Below are positions 37,323-48,900 of a stretch of DNA of 64,000 bases, piece by piece. The notes below the pieces were generated by a model. The model was not told where the DNA came from. It made no database searches and worked only from the letters and a program-made list of their open reading frames with translations. A program made the position numbers and the translations under genes. Within the stretch, counting starts at the first letter, position 1, and each line of letters starts with the position of its first letter. Source of the DNA: Coptis chinensis (taxonomy: Eukaryota; Streptophyta; Magnoliopsida; Ranunculales; Ranunculaceae); the NCBI GenBank assembly GCA_015680905.1, contig CM027385.1, positions 85,023,501 through 85,087,500 of the forward strand, read 5' to 3'.

Positions 37323-40300
37323 TTGGTTAGAATAGCCTAGGGTGTTATCCGAATCTTGGTCAGAAGGTGTTTGACGAAATTCCTGAGAGAAGATTTGAGG
37401 TTAAATAACTTGTAGAGATGGACCATTCCGTGAACACTCGTATGATGAGTCTGAATAGGAAGAACTACACCATCCGGAAAGCCAAGATGGAAGACTTGCT
37501 ATCTGCAAGGACTTGGCACTTCCCATTGAGAATGAGGAGTAAAAACCGAGAAAAATACATGAGGCCGAAAGTGGAAAAAGCTTGACAGAAAAGCGATTGG
37601 ATACATTCGACAGGTGGATTGACGCGGCGGTGTCTTTCACCATGTGGCCTAAGAGACTACGACCTTGATCAGCCATGGAAGAAACTCGAAGACCTTTATG
37701 AGAGGAAGTCGGGTGGAAACAAAGTGCTAGTCGTTAAGAAGTTTGCGGACCACGAAGTACCAAGAAGGTTCTTCAATGTCCGAAAGCATCTTAATGAAGT
37801 ACGTAATATCATCAATCGGATGCATTTGATGAAGATCAATTTGGGAGGCGAAGTTGAGGCTTTGTTTCTATTAGGCTCTCTACCGAAGAAAGTTGGGAGA
37901 CATTAGCGGTTTCTACATGGAGCGACCAAAGGATGGAATTGTTACCATGGAGATGGCTACCACGTCTTTGTTGAATGAGGAGACTAGAAGGAGTGCAAGC
38001 AGCTCTTCTTTCTCGAGGTCCTTTTCACAGAGAGAACGGGGGGGAGAAAAGCAGAAAAACCATCTCGTTCTAGAGGTGATGATGAATAAATCTAGGGGTG
38101 AAGCTAGAACTCCTAAGGCGCAGAGAGGCAATGTTACTATTGTGCCACCAAAGGCCACTTCGGATATGAGTGCGAGAACAACGAAGAGGATGAGAAGAAT
38201 AAGCGTGTACATGAAGACATGGTGCGAGGAACGGAAACACGAGGCCCGAGATACGCACCGCGACTAGTCGATGACCTAGTGGGAATTGTGTCGATTGTGG
38301 TGTGTCCCGAAAGTACCTCATGTCGGGATCTGAGTGGGTGATAGATACAGGGAGCATCCTATCCGTCATAACCGCGACGGGGGATTCTTCACTACCTACC
38401 GTGGTGAATATGGTGAAGTAAGGATGGGTAATAAATGGCGCCTCAAGATTACTGAGGCATTGGAGATGTTCATATAGAAACCAATGTCGGCTACACCTTG
38501 ACACTCAAGGATGTAAGACATGTCCCCCGACATACGGTTAAGCCTAATTTCGGTTTGGGAAATTAGATGACGATGGCTTTGTGAACTCGTTTGGTAGCGG
38601 GGTATGGAAACCGAAAGAGGTTCCATTGAAGCAGACTTTACAGGAAAGAAAACTTGCTCTCTTTACAAAACACAGGCTAGTTTGTGTAAAGCGGCGAATC
38701 GCGCGAGAAGAAGAAGCTTCATCTGAATCGAGGTGGCACAAGAGGCGCGGTCCACATGGGCATAAAAGGGATGGAAGTTCTTGCTAAGCAAAAGGCCATG
38801 CCGGACATCAAAGGTACACATTTAAATACATGTACTCATTGTTTGGTAGGAAAGCAACATGTGGTGTCTTTCCAAAGATTCCGTCTCACGAGAAAGGACA
38901 CCGTCCCCGAGCTAGTGCAACTGAGACTTATGTGGTCCTATGAGAGTGAAGTCCCACCGGGGAGTTTCGTGACTTTTGACATTCATTGATGATGCGTCAA
39001 GAAAGATATGGGCCTATAGTCACGAAGACCAAGGATGAAGTACTTGGCGTGTTTGAGAAATTCCACAAACATGGTGGAAAAAGAGACCGGGAAGTTGTTG
39101 AAGTGTATTCTTTCGGATAATGGGGGTGAGTACATTGGGCCATTTGAAGATTATTGCCCGAGTCGTGGGATTGGCGTCGTGAGCGCACCGTTCCCAAGAC
39201 ACCGCAAGAATGGAATAGCGAGAGAGAATGAACCGCACCATTGTAGAGAGGATAAGATGCATGCTATCTCACTCTAAGCTACCTAGAAGCTCTTGGGTAG
39301 AAGCAATGCGTCATACCGTGCATGTGATCAATGAAAGCCTCGAATAGTGATTATCCGAGAGAGAGTATGGTCGAGGCGAGAGATGTTGATTATGGATACT
39401 TGAGGGTATTTGGGTGCGGGGCATTTGTGCATATTCCGGAAGGATGAGAGATCAAGCTTGATGACAAAGCCAAGCGGTGCATTTTTCCGGGTTATGGAGA
39501 TGAAAAGTTTGGTTACAAACTCTATGATCCGATTAACAAGAAGGTAATCCGAAGTCGAGATGTTGTGTTCCTAGAAGACCAAACCATAGCAGACTTTGAG
39601 GAGGGAGAAGCTACAACTTTTTCACCAATGATCTTGTTGATTGAAACCGGAAGTTCCTACCGTGGAACGTCGCGAAGGCATTGAGAATCGAGAGAACCAT
39701 GAGTTTGAAGCTCATGATGAGAATCCTATTGCTCATGATGGGATAGAACCTATTGGTATAGAAGATGCAGATGAGATGCATGAACCACCACCGAGCAAAG
39801 CGAAGTGCATCCTCCCGAGGCACCGGCCAGATGGGGCAAGGAGGTCGGACAGAGAGAGAGACTAGCTTCAACCGGTATCCACCACATAATCACGTGCTAC
39901 TATCGGATGGTGGAGAACCTATGTACTATCAAGAGGCACTTGAAGGTACGGACAAAAAAAAATGGTTGAAGGCCATGCATGGCGAGATGGATTCTTTGCA
40001 TAAGAATCACACTTATGAAGTTAGTTGAGAAACCCACGGGGAGAAAAGTTCTCAAGAATAAGTGGATATACAAAGTCAAGCATGAGGAGAACAATCACCT
40101 CACCCAAGGCACAAAGCTTCGCCTTGTTGTGAAGGGATTCGGTCAAAGGAAAGGGATTGACTTTGATGAGATTTTCTCTCTGTAGTGAAGATGACTTCTA
40201 TCCGGGTGGTATTGGGTATGGCCGCCAAGTATGAACCTAGAGGTTGAAAGCGGCTAGATGTTAAGGCGACTTTTCTTCATGGAGACCTTGAAGAAGATGT

Positions 40301-41524
40301 CTACATGAGGAGGGTTTGAGGTCAAAGGCAAGGAGCACCTAGTATATCTGGTGATAAAGAGCTTGTATGGGTTGAAAGCAAGCAGAGACGATTGTGGTAC
40401 ATAAAGTTTGATTCCTTTATGGTGAAGCAAGGATACAAGAAGTCCGCTTCCGATCATTGTCGCGTTTGTTTGAGATTTCCGGATGGAGATTTCATTGTCT
40501 TTATTCTTTGTATGTGGATGATATGTTGATAGTTGGCCCAAACGCCAACAAGATATCAATTTGAAGAAAGACTTGAGTAAGTCCTTTGAGATGAAGGATT
40601 TGGGTCAAGCAAAGCGGATACTTGGGATCGCGGATCACTTTCGTGACGTGAAAAAGAGTGGAAAGTTGTGGCTTTCAAGAAAGCTACATTGAGAAGGTGT
40701 TGAAGAGATTCAACATGGATCAGCTGGCCCGGTCGGTTGTCCGCTTGGTGGCGCCCGCATGACCAAAGAGATGTGTCCTAAGGGTGAGCATGAGCAGAGT
40801 CGGATGGAAAAGATTCCTTATGCATCCGCGATGGGCGATTTGATGTATGCCATGGTGTGTACTAGACCGGATATTGCTTTCGGCCGTTGGGGTGGTAAGC
40901 GATTTCATCAAATCGGGTAAAAAAGCATTGGGAAGGTGTTAAGTGGATATTGAGATATCTGAAAGGCACTTCCAAATCATGTTTGTGCTTTGGTGGAAGT
41001 AAGCCCTTACTTAAAGGCTACATCGATGCGGACATGGCGGTGATGTTGACTTCGATGAAGTCCACCTCCAGGTTATCCGGTTACTTTTTGCGGGGGAGCG
41101 GTTTCTTGGCAATCTAAGTTGCAAAAGTGTGTTGCCTCTCCACTACTGGCCGAAGAGTATATTGCAGCCACCGGTGTTGCAAAGAGTTGCTATGGATGAA
41201 GAGGTTCTTCAATTTAACCGGGGCTAAAAGCGTAAAGGTTGATTTGTAGTTCTATGTGACGGTCGAGGCGCCATCAGCGAGCAAGAATCCGAAGTTTTCA
41301 TTCTAGATCCAAGCACATACACGCATGCGTTATCATTGGATTAGAGAAGTACTTCGAAGACAAGCATTTGTGTATCGAGAAGATCCATACCGACAAAAGC
41401 GGGTCGGATATGATGACCAAAGTCTTACCGAAAGGTAAGTTTGATGTTTGTTGTGCTATTGCGGAATGGCGACACCTCCTCTGATGATTTGGCAATTGCA
41501 TGGAGGTAGCCCCTCATTCGCTCG

Positions 41525-41533
41525 GGGGGAGAT
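41525..41533 (+). other. Polypurine tract, second copia copy
   Basis: GGGGGAGAT lies immediately upstream of LTR 3, in the position expected for plus-strand priming. Confidence 0.75.
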
Positions 41534-42172
41534 TGTCGAGTTATCCCTCACATGAGGAAAACCGAGTCGATTTAAACGCTTAATTTCGCTCAAGTCGAGG
41601 CCCGGCCGATCGCCGACTCGCTACCGTGAGTTCCAAGAATAACATAGAGGCGACCAGCTCGAAAAGTGGCGCCAGCGCCAGTCTTCAGTCTTGGTAGCGA
41701 CTTCAGGCCAGAGTGAAGTAGTCTATTTTTCGTGGGCTTTGCTAATTTGGTTTTGGAGATAAAACCAAAATCAAGGTTTTGGAAAACCTAACCAACGAGA
41801 ACCAAACAAGTCGGAAGGATTGGAATCCGGACTAAAACAAAAGAGAGTACCTTTGGAGATACAACCACAGTAAAGAGATAAAGTGATCTAGTAAGGTGAG
41901 ATCGTAAGGAGAGATTGTAATCTTCCTTCCCATTTTATTAAGGCCGACTCTTGTGGAAGTAGGCATCATTGGCGAACCACACGGTAAATCTTTGTGTTGT
42001 GGTTTGCTTTAAGCGCTTTACATTATTATCATTTGTTAATAGTTGTTTAGCGAGTTGGGCATGTTAGTATAGGTTGTAGTTGATATTTAGATTTTGTCCG
42101 GAGTTGAATTGAGTTCATATACAAGTTATCTGTGTAGTGGGGAACCGATTGGTATTGGTATAATCCCCAACA
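41534..42172 (+). repeat. Copia LTR 3
   Basis: About 639 bp, from TGTCGAGTTATCCC to CCCCAACA. It is followed by CGTCC, the probable right-hand target duplication. Its first 200 bases differ from LTR 1 and LTR 2 by many short indels in a CG-rich stretch (41580-41730), a stretch that is also scrambled between LTR 1 and LTR 2. Confidence 0.9.
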
Positions 42173-42177
42173 CGTCC

Positions 42178-42869
42178 TACACTCCTCACAAATGATGCCA
42201 CCAAGCCGTTACAGCTCAATGGCGAGGGAGCCCAACATTGTCAACCATATATATCGCCACATTCTTGAATATCATTGAACATTTCAGGCTGTTGTCTGTT
42301 GACTTGTCAAACTTTCAGAAGTTTCAACTATTTTGACTATGGATACGGTTGTAATTAAGTTTCAACTATTTTGACTATTTTGACTTTCAGAAGTTTCAAC
42401 TATTTTGACTAAGGATACAAGTTGTGCCGTGGTCGGATGTAGAAGAAGTGAGAACATGATGTCACCAATGTCCTTGCCTTAGAGCATGTGGTGGTGGTGT
42501 TGACTGTGAGTAGGGGACCGTTCCAGATGAAATATATTATGATAAAATTCTGGTAAAACTTTATCTGTAATGATGTAAGTTTCATGCAAAGACGGTAATG
42601 TTTCCCACGTAAAATTCTGGTAAATGGTAAAACTTGAGCTAATTATGATTCGGAAAAGTAATAGGGAAAGATTCTTGGGAAGAATAACTGTGGTTATACA
42701 GTAAGTAAATTATGCTTGAAGAGCTGAAACGAATGCTTGCAGGTGCAGTGTTAACGGTAGTGCAGTTACATCTCTCTATCTACATGTATAAAAAAAAAAA
42801 CCTACAACATCTGTCAATATGAAAAGGAAGGTTACAGAAAGATAATTGTGACCTTTTTTTACCAATCAC
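42178..42869. other. RLK-4 3' flank
   Basis: There is no gene here. A segment containing AAGTTTCAACTATTTTGACT occurs twice (about 42319 and 42391), a local duplication of about 73 bp. From 42460 to 42850 lies the spacer block shared with the 3' flanks of RLK-3 and RLK-5. It probably holds the RLK-4 3' UTR. Confidence 0.45.
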
Positions 42870-45800
42870 TTAATGTAACATCGCCTGAGTAACCGTTGTC
42901 GGCGAGTAGTCTGCACCAGACACCTTACTTGCACTTGACAATGAGTTGGAACGGTGCAAGGGAGCTTCGGATGTTGAGGATTCTGGACTTCCATTGAAAA
43001 TGCTCATATCATTGAACTGCCAATCAGTTAAATAACCAGGTCTGGATGCAACAGTGCTCACTTCAATGTCTCCTGTCAGCATGGCCACTACTCGTGACAT
43101 TGCTGGCCGCATTGTTGGTGATACTTGAGTACACAAAAGACCTACTCCTAGCAGACGAATGGCTTCTTCTTCGTTGAAACTGTTCAATATTGGATCCACC
43201 AGCTCCAAGCCATGGTTATTTCCGTTTAAGTTCCAGGCCTAAAACGATAATGAGAAAACATTGAAAGGAAAATAGTTTGCATCTCTTCTACTTGGAGGAA
43301 AAAAAAATTTAAATCATGAAAGAACTTTTGTTTATCATACCCATTCAAGAAGATACATCCTTTCTGGTTCCAAGCTCGAGTCTGCATTTGGACGCCCGCA
43401 TAGGATCTCCAATGCCACAACCCCAAAGCCAAAAACATCAGCCTTCTCAGTTAAATGGCCAAGCATTGCATACTCCGGTGCGAGATAGCCACTTCAATAA
43501 ATATTCCGTTTTAGATTTATATTTTTAGGAATAAAACTATAAAGAAAACGCAAGATTATTCTTAAAATTCACCCTACACAAGTTTTGTCGACAGAGCAAG
43601 GGCCAAGGGTGATAGCTTTTGGATTGTGAATACAATTCAACTTTCGGGCTGCAACAGCCACGCATTAGCCAGAAGTTGGAGTATTACAATCAAACAGCAT
43701 CCAACCCACTGATTAGTAGACAAACTCAAGAGTAGAATAACTCCAAACAATTACACAAGTGTCAGAAGAGCTTTTACATGGTCCCCTGCAATTCGCGTGC
43801 TAATGTGAGTCTTTTTGTCATCATAGAGCTTTGCCAAACCGAAATCCGAGATTTTGGGGTTCAGTTCAATGTCAAGTAAAATATTACTAGCCTTCACATC
43901 TCTGTGAATGATCCTGGGCTTTGAATCCTCATGAAGATACGCTAGACCTCTTGCTGCCCCCAAGCATATGCTATACCGGGTAGGCCAATCAAGATGTAAA
44001 GCATTCTTACCTGCATGTATTGCATCCGTGGCAAACGAGCTTTAGAAAGTAGTTCCAAAGACGCAAAAAAAAATGTTAGTACAAGGAGTCTGTTCAAGGC
44101 TTTTATTACCAAAGAGTACTTGATCAAGGCTTTTATTTTTGTGATACTCATAAACAAGGAGTCTGTTTGACCCCTCAATGCAGCATCCATACAATTTCAC
44201 TAGGTTGCGATGCTGAACTGCAGAAATGGTGGAAATCTCTGCTACAAACTGACTCTTCCCTTGGTGAGATGTTACTAAGAGTTTTTTCACAGCTACTTCT
44301 CTTCCATCAGACAGAATCCCCTGTAGATAATTGAAAAAACGGTAGAAACTAGAAAATCATTAGCCAATGGAACAAATAACCAGTACACAAGCAGATGAGT
44401 ATGTCACTGCATATCAGTCTCAGTTCAAATTGAAAGTTCTTATCATTAATTATCGCAGTCAACTTAACCTAAATATTACCTTGTAAACTGGTCCAAATCC
44501 TCCCTCTCCTAATTTATTTGTTGAGTTGAAGTCTCCTGTAGCAGTTCTCAACTCAGCATAACTGAAAATGTTTAGCCTGTTGTCTATTTCTAGGAGCTCT
44601 GCAGTTTGTGACGAAATGTTATTAAGAATGGTTCCGAACCTTTAAAGCGTGTTGATAAAATATAAAATTCTGGATATACCTGGCGATCATAAAAATTTTC
44701 TTGGATAACAAAAAATGTTTACCTACTAAACAAAATTTTAAGATGCCGTATCCTAATTGCTTTATCAACTAAAATATAGTATTTACCTTCCTCTTCATTT
44801 CCACTTGATCTTTTCCTCCTCAAATATAATATAGTGAAAGCACAAATAATGCTCAGAAGACCAATAGAAAGCGTGATACCAACAATCATGCCAGTCCTAT
44901 TCTTCTTTGAGCCCGTTGGTTGAAAGTCTGATAGTAATGCAATCAGCAGATTAGGTCAAAAGTAATTGACACCTGTATTAGTATATTAAGTAAAATTCAT
45001 ATGCTATATTACCACGTGTAACTCTGATAGCCGAAATGGATGGTCCATAGAAACCTTGTGTAGGTATGCAGCAAGTTCCCTTTCCAGCCCAAAAGAGATG
45101 AATCTCAAGGAAGTTCTCGGATACTTGAACTTCAAATTTTTTTTGAACAGCTCTGTTTATGGCCCCACCTGCCTCGCTTCTTATGTTAAAGTCCTTTATT
45201 TCGAGACTTCCCTGAAACAGAAGCAAATAAGCTATAAAAATAATGGAAACAATGGTCCAGATATACAAATAAACTGCGTGGTAACTCAATTTCTCATACT
45301 ACAAAGTTACCATCGATGAATGAGGTCATTCAATTTGTAACTAACCATTCCGAACCATTGAACATGATACTCGTGAGTATTACAACCAAAATTATCGAGT
45401 TTCTCATTTTGCAAGTAACAGCTAATGATAATTGAGCAAAGGTAGAAGGATATATGCCCAGATCACGAGCCTTCTAACAATTTCAAGGGGTATGCAACTT
45501 ATGAAAAAGTTGAAGATGGAATACAAAAATAAAACTTGGAAGCTTGAAGAAAATTATATACTTCTTAGTACCAAAAAGAGAAAATACCTGCAGATAAATA
45601 TCAAAAACACGCCTTCCAAGCCTCTCCCAGTTTCTTGCACCTTCATCATTATCACCAGTCTCTGAAAACTGCAGGCTTACATTGTATCTTCCATTCTCAA
45701 GACCCAGGCCAAAGTATCTTAGCGATCCTGGGGAAAGTCTTGCTGTCTGGAATAGTTCTGGGTCTAAAGTACCTGAAGCTTGCGCCAAGTTGTTTTGGAT

Positions 45801-45967
45801 GTACGGAGCACCAAATCTTTCACCAAATACTCCTATATTGCTAACTGCCCATCTATCATCTTGTACATAGTAAGATACCGGGCCAAGTGTAGAATTTTCG
45901 GCCTCAAAAACTGTGCCATCAGTGGATGTCTTCTGTGGACCACCACAGTTTATTGCAAAGGAGGAAT
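42870..45967 (-). other. RLK-4 malectin, membrane and kinase exons
   Basis: Malectin exons are 45588-45967 and 45013-45211. The membrane exon 44787-44927 is 141 nt, 27 nt shorter than in RLK-5, and lacks the proline-rich juxtamembrane codons. Kinase exons are 44480-44598 (glycine loop), 44110-44320 (AVKK lysine), 43778-44010 ([11 protein letters not shown], frameshifted end), 43341-43491 (APE segment) and 42870-43238 (C-lobe end, tail finishing TQAMLH). The exons and introns are very close to those of RLK-5. Confidence 0.82.
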
Positions 45968-48900
45968 CTGTGAACCAGTAAAGAGTTGTGTGTGTAAACT
46001 AGCTCATTCAATATTGTACTATTTGTAGAATATTCAGTTCCAGTAGGTTGTGTAGGTTTTGCTTGCTGATCACAGGGAGCCCAGAGTGTGAGCCGGTCCT
46101 AAGAGCATATGTGTTTATTTTATCGCTTCCAACTTTGTTTATTGTGAATTTTCCAGGCCTTTTCAGGTTAATGTATGACGTTTTCTTCTATTTTATATGC
46201 TTGATGATTCTGAACCTTTGGAACTTTAAACCATTTAACTTTAAAATGTCTGTTGTTTCCTTAAGGCAACCAACTTATCTCAGCCCAACTTTGACAAATG
46301 ACCCTAATCATTTTGCACATTTCCAATAAGTTCATTTATTGAATATATAAGGCTATCACTAATTTAAAAAATGCATCCCCGTCACCCTCCTTGGCTATTT
46401 GATACCAGCTGTTTAAACTTAAGTTAGTGAAGTTCCTAGTCTAATTTAAATACTGTAATGTTCGAGGCAAGATAGAATATCAACTCACTTTAATTTCTTA
46501 AACATATGTAGACATGGAAGAATAATCCTGTCTATGATACTTTGGTCAATAAAAATATGTTATGAAAAATTCCAATAGTTTGAACGACTGCAGCAGTTTC
46601 ATATTCCTAATATGTGCTAGTGATGAATAATGAAAGATGAAGACGTGGCTTACAGCGTGGAGAGTCCCTATTACAAGGAAAATTCCTCTGAATACAATTT
46701 ATTCCTGAAGGCAAGACACTAAATGCATAACAAAAATATAATCAGAATTTGAACTACAGGGGAGGAAAAACTATTTGGAAATATAGATAAGAAATAATGT
46801 GTCTATAAAAGGGAGGCAGAAAAAACCCAATTATTGCTTACCTATTGATTGAGGAATCAAATGTCAAGTTGTTAGCAACCACGCTCCTGAATTAGACAAT
46901 GCAAGTAGCTCAGGTATGTATTCTAAAGATCATATATAGGTAAGAATGTAAGATCAACTGTGAAATAGAAGGATTTAACAAAAGCTATGCTTGCTACTTT
47001 CATAGTTTCATGACATAGGTGCTAATGGCATTTATGTCAACCGGTGGTTGAAAATAAAAGCATGGACCACTGAAATTGAAAACTTAACAGAAAGAGTGTA
47101 TTTATTCCTATTAAATGTATAAATAAAACAAACTAACTTATATAATTCATTCTTCATTCAGTGTCAACATAATATTGAAAAGTTTATTGAGCTGCATAAA
47201 ATTGTAGTGCAATTTGCTGCCGGTAAAGATTGTGGGAATACAAATGTAAGTGAAGAAAAATATCATTTTGTTTGCATCATCAGACATACAGTGTTACATT
47301 TCTCAGGGTCATCCAAGATGGTAAACTTCCTGACAATCTGTTGTATGACAAATCTCTGCACATAAACATATGGCCAAGGTCAAATTTATTTCGCACAATG
47401 AAGAATGATAAGTAGGAATTCAATTGTAGGTAAATTGTTATGACAAATGCAATCAAGGAACTGAAGACAAGATTCCTAATCACCTAAAAAGATAAGAATA
47501 AGGACTTACACAGTGAGAAGTAATGGACTCTTTTGAGGAGGAATGGTACCAAATAAGCTATTGTTTCCAAGAAACCTTCTCATTGCAACGAAATGAGGGA
47601 AGATAAAGATAAACAACAACGAACCATCCTAAGAAAGTAATTTAAAGGACCACTAGTAATTTTATATCTTACAAATAAGAGAGGGAACTCAGGTTGAAAA
47701 GAGGTTCTGGAATTTGGCCAACTAAATTGTTAAAGCTGAAGTCCCTGTAAAAGCAAGTTTATACCAACATCAGGACACTGAAAGAATATTACTCAGATGT
47801 GAGTACGTTTCTTTACTGGAAATCGTCACAGTTGGTTTCCTATTTGTCAGCATTTTTGAATGACTGAATGTATATGTACATGCATGTCTGTGTTTGTGTT
47901 TTTTTTTGTTGGAGGTGAAATTATAACGTTTACTCACAATCTCTGTAACTGTTGGTACTCTCCAATATTGGATGGAATAGTTCCAGAGAGCAAATTATTT
48001 CTCAGGGTTCTACAAAACAAGGAGTTAGTGATTTGTCAGACAAACGTGATAAGTACAAGAAAGAATGAGCTATTAGGAGACTTACAGGACGGTTAAATTT
48101 TTCATTTCCCTCAAAAATTCCAGTGACGAACTCACATTGGCCAAATCACTTATTCGCCTGAACAACAGATAGGATAATCAGATAAGTAAAATTATATTGT
48201 GGCTAATGAAGAATAAAGTTTAGAGAGAAAAAGAGAGTACGGCTTAATTAGTGTCCCACCTATCTAATGACTCACAAAGAACTCTAACAAGATAAAATAT
48301 GACAGTATGAGGAAAAAATAAATTTAAAATTCTTGAAAACCACTTACAAGTCGGTTAACGAAATCAAACTAGAATAACTGGATGGTATTGGACCTCGAAA
48401 AGAATTTCCTTGAAATCTACTGCAGTAACATTCGATACGAGGCAGCATTATGGCAAAGCAAGAGAGAAACACTCAAACAACATTATAAGAAATCTCACCT
48501 TCATTAGTTCGTACAGAAAAAATATTCATGAGACGGTTAGGTAAAGAATTAGCTTACAGTGTGGTAAGGTTTGTCCAATTGCCAATGAAGTCAGGTATCC
48601 TGCCTGTGAAGGCATTATCTGATGCCCACCTGAAAGACAAATGGAAGTAAATCAAAATGGAAGTATATGATACATCAAATGAGTTAAAAGGAGAAATTGT
48701 CATAAGAAGATCTTACATGACTTTCATATTTACAAGATTCACAAATGTTGTAGGAATCGGCCCACTCACACCGGCACTGTCCATGAAGCTGTCCATTGAA
48801 GATTACATCAGAAACTCAAAATTCAACTAGAGAACTTGCACTCTCCAATAATATGATATTTCATTTTTGTTTATATGATTTTGAGGAAGAAATCAAAAGA

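Larger units (their letters stand above)
37308..41533 (+). pseudogene. Copia internal region 2 (gag-pol), disrupted
   Basis: This is the second gag-pol region, collinear with the first over its whole length. Gag-like sequence covers 37420-38270. A protease-type stretch lies near 38320. Integrase zinc-binding and core sequence covers about 38750-39290 (the His-Cys segment around THLNTCTHCLVGKQH is read at 38810-38870, and DNGGEY at about 39115). The linker region lies at 39410-39870, reverse transcriptase at 40250-40700 (MVDDM-type box read as YVDDM near 40510), and RNase H at 40940-41170. No frame exceeds 124 codons. It has sequence missing from region 1 near 38140, where region 1 has a small deletion. 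Differences from region 1 are mainly short indels. Confidence 0.85.
31861..42172 (+). mobile_element. Tandem Ty1/copia retrotransposons, LTR-int-LTR-int-LTR
   Basis: Two copia internal regions share three LTRs on the plus strand. LTRs start TGTTG or TGTCG and end ATAATCCCCAACA. Both internal regions open with a primer-binding site for initiator tRNA-Met, and both end with a purine-rich tract. Domain order is gag, protease, integrase, reverse transcriptase, RNase H, which is the copia order. The outer flanks carry CGTCC at 31855-31859 and 42173-42177, with one extra C on the left, consistent with a 5-bp target duplication. The shared middle LTR and single outer duplication suggest one insertion followed by unequal recombination between LTRs, though an assembly duplication is possible. 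No long frame is intact in either copy. Confidence 0.9.

Noticed and set aside
31861-42172. Segmental duplication of a host gene between RLK-3 and RLK-4
   Set aside because: LTRs, tRNA-Met primer sites, polypurine tracts and copia domain order identify it as a retrotransposon tandem.
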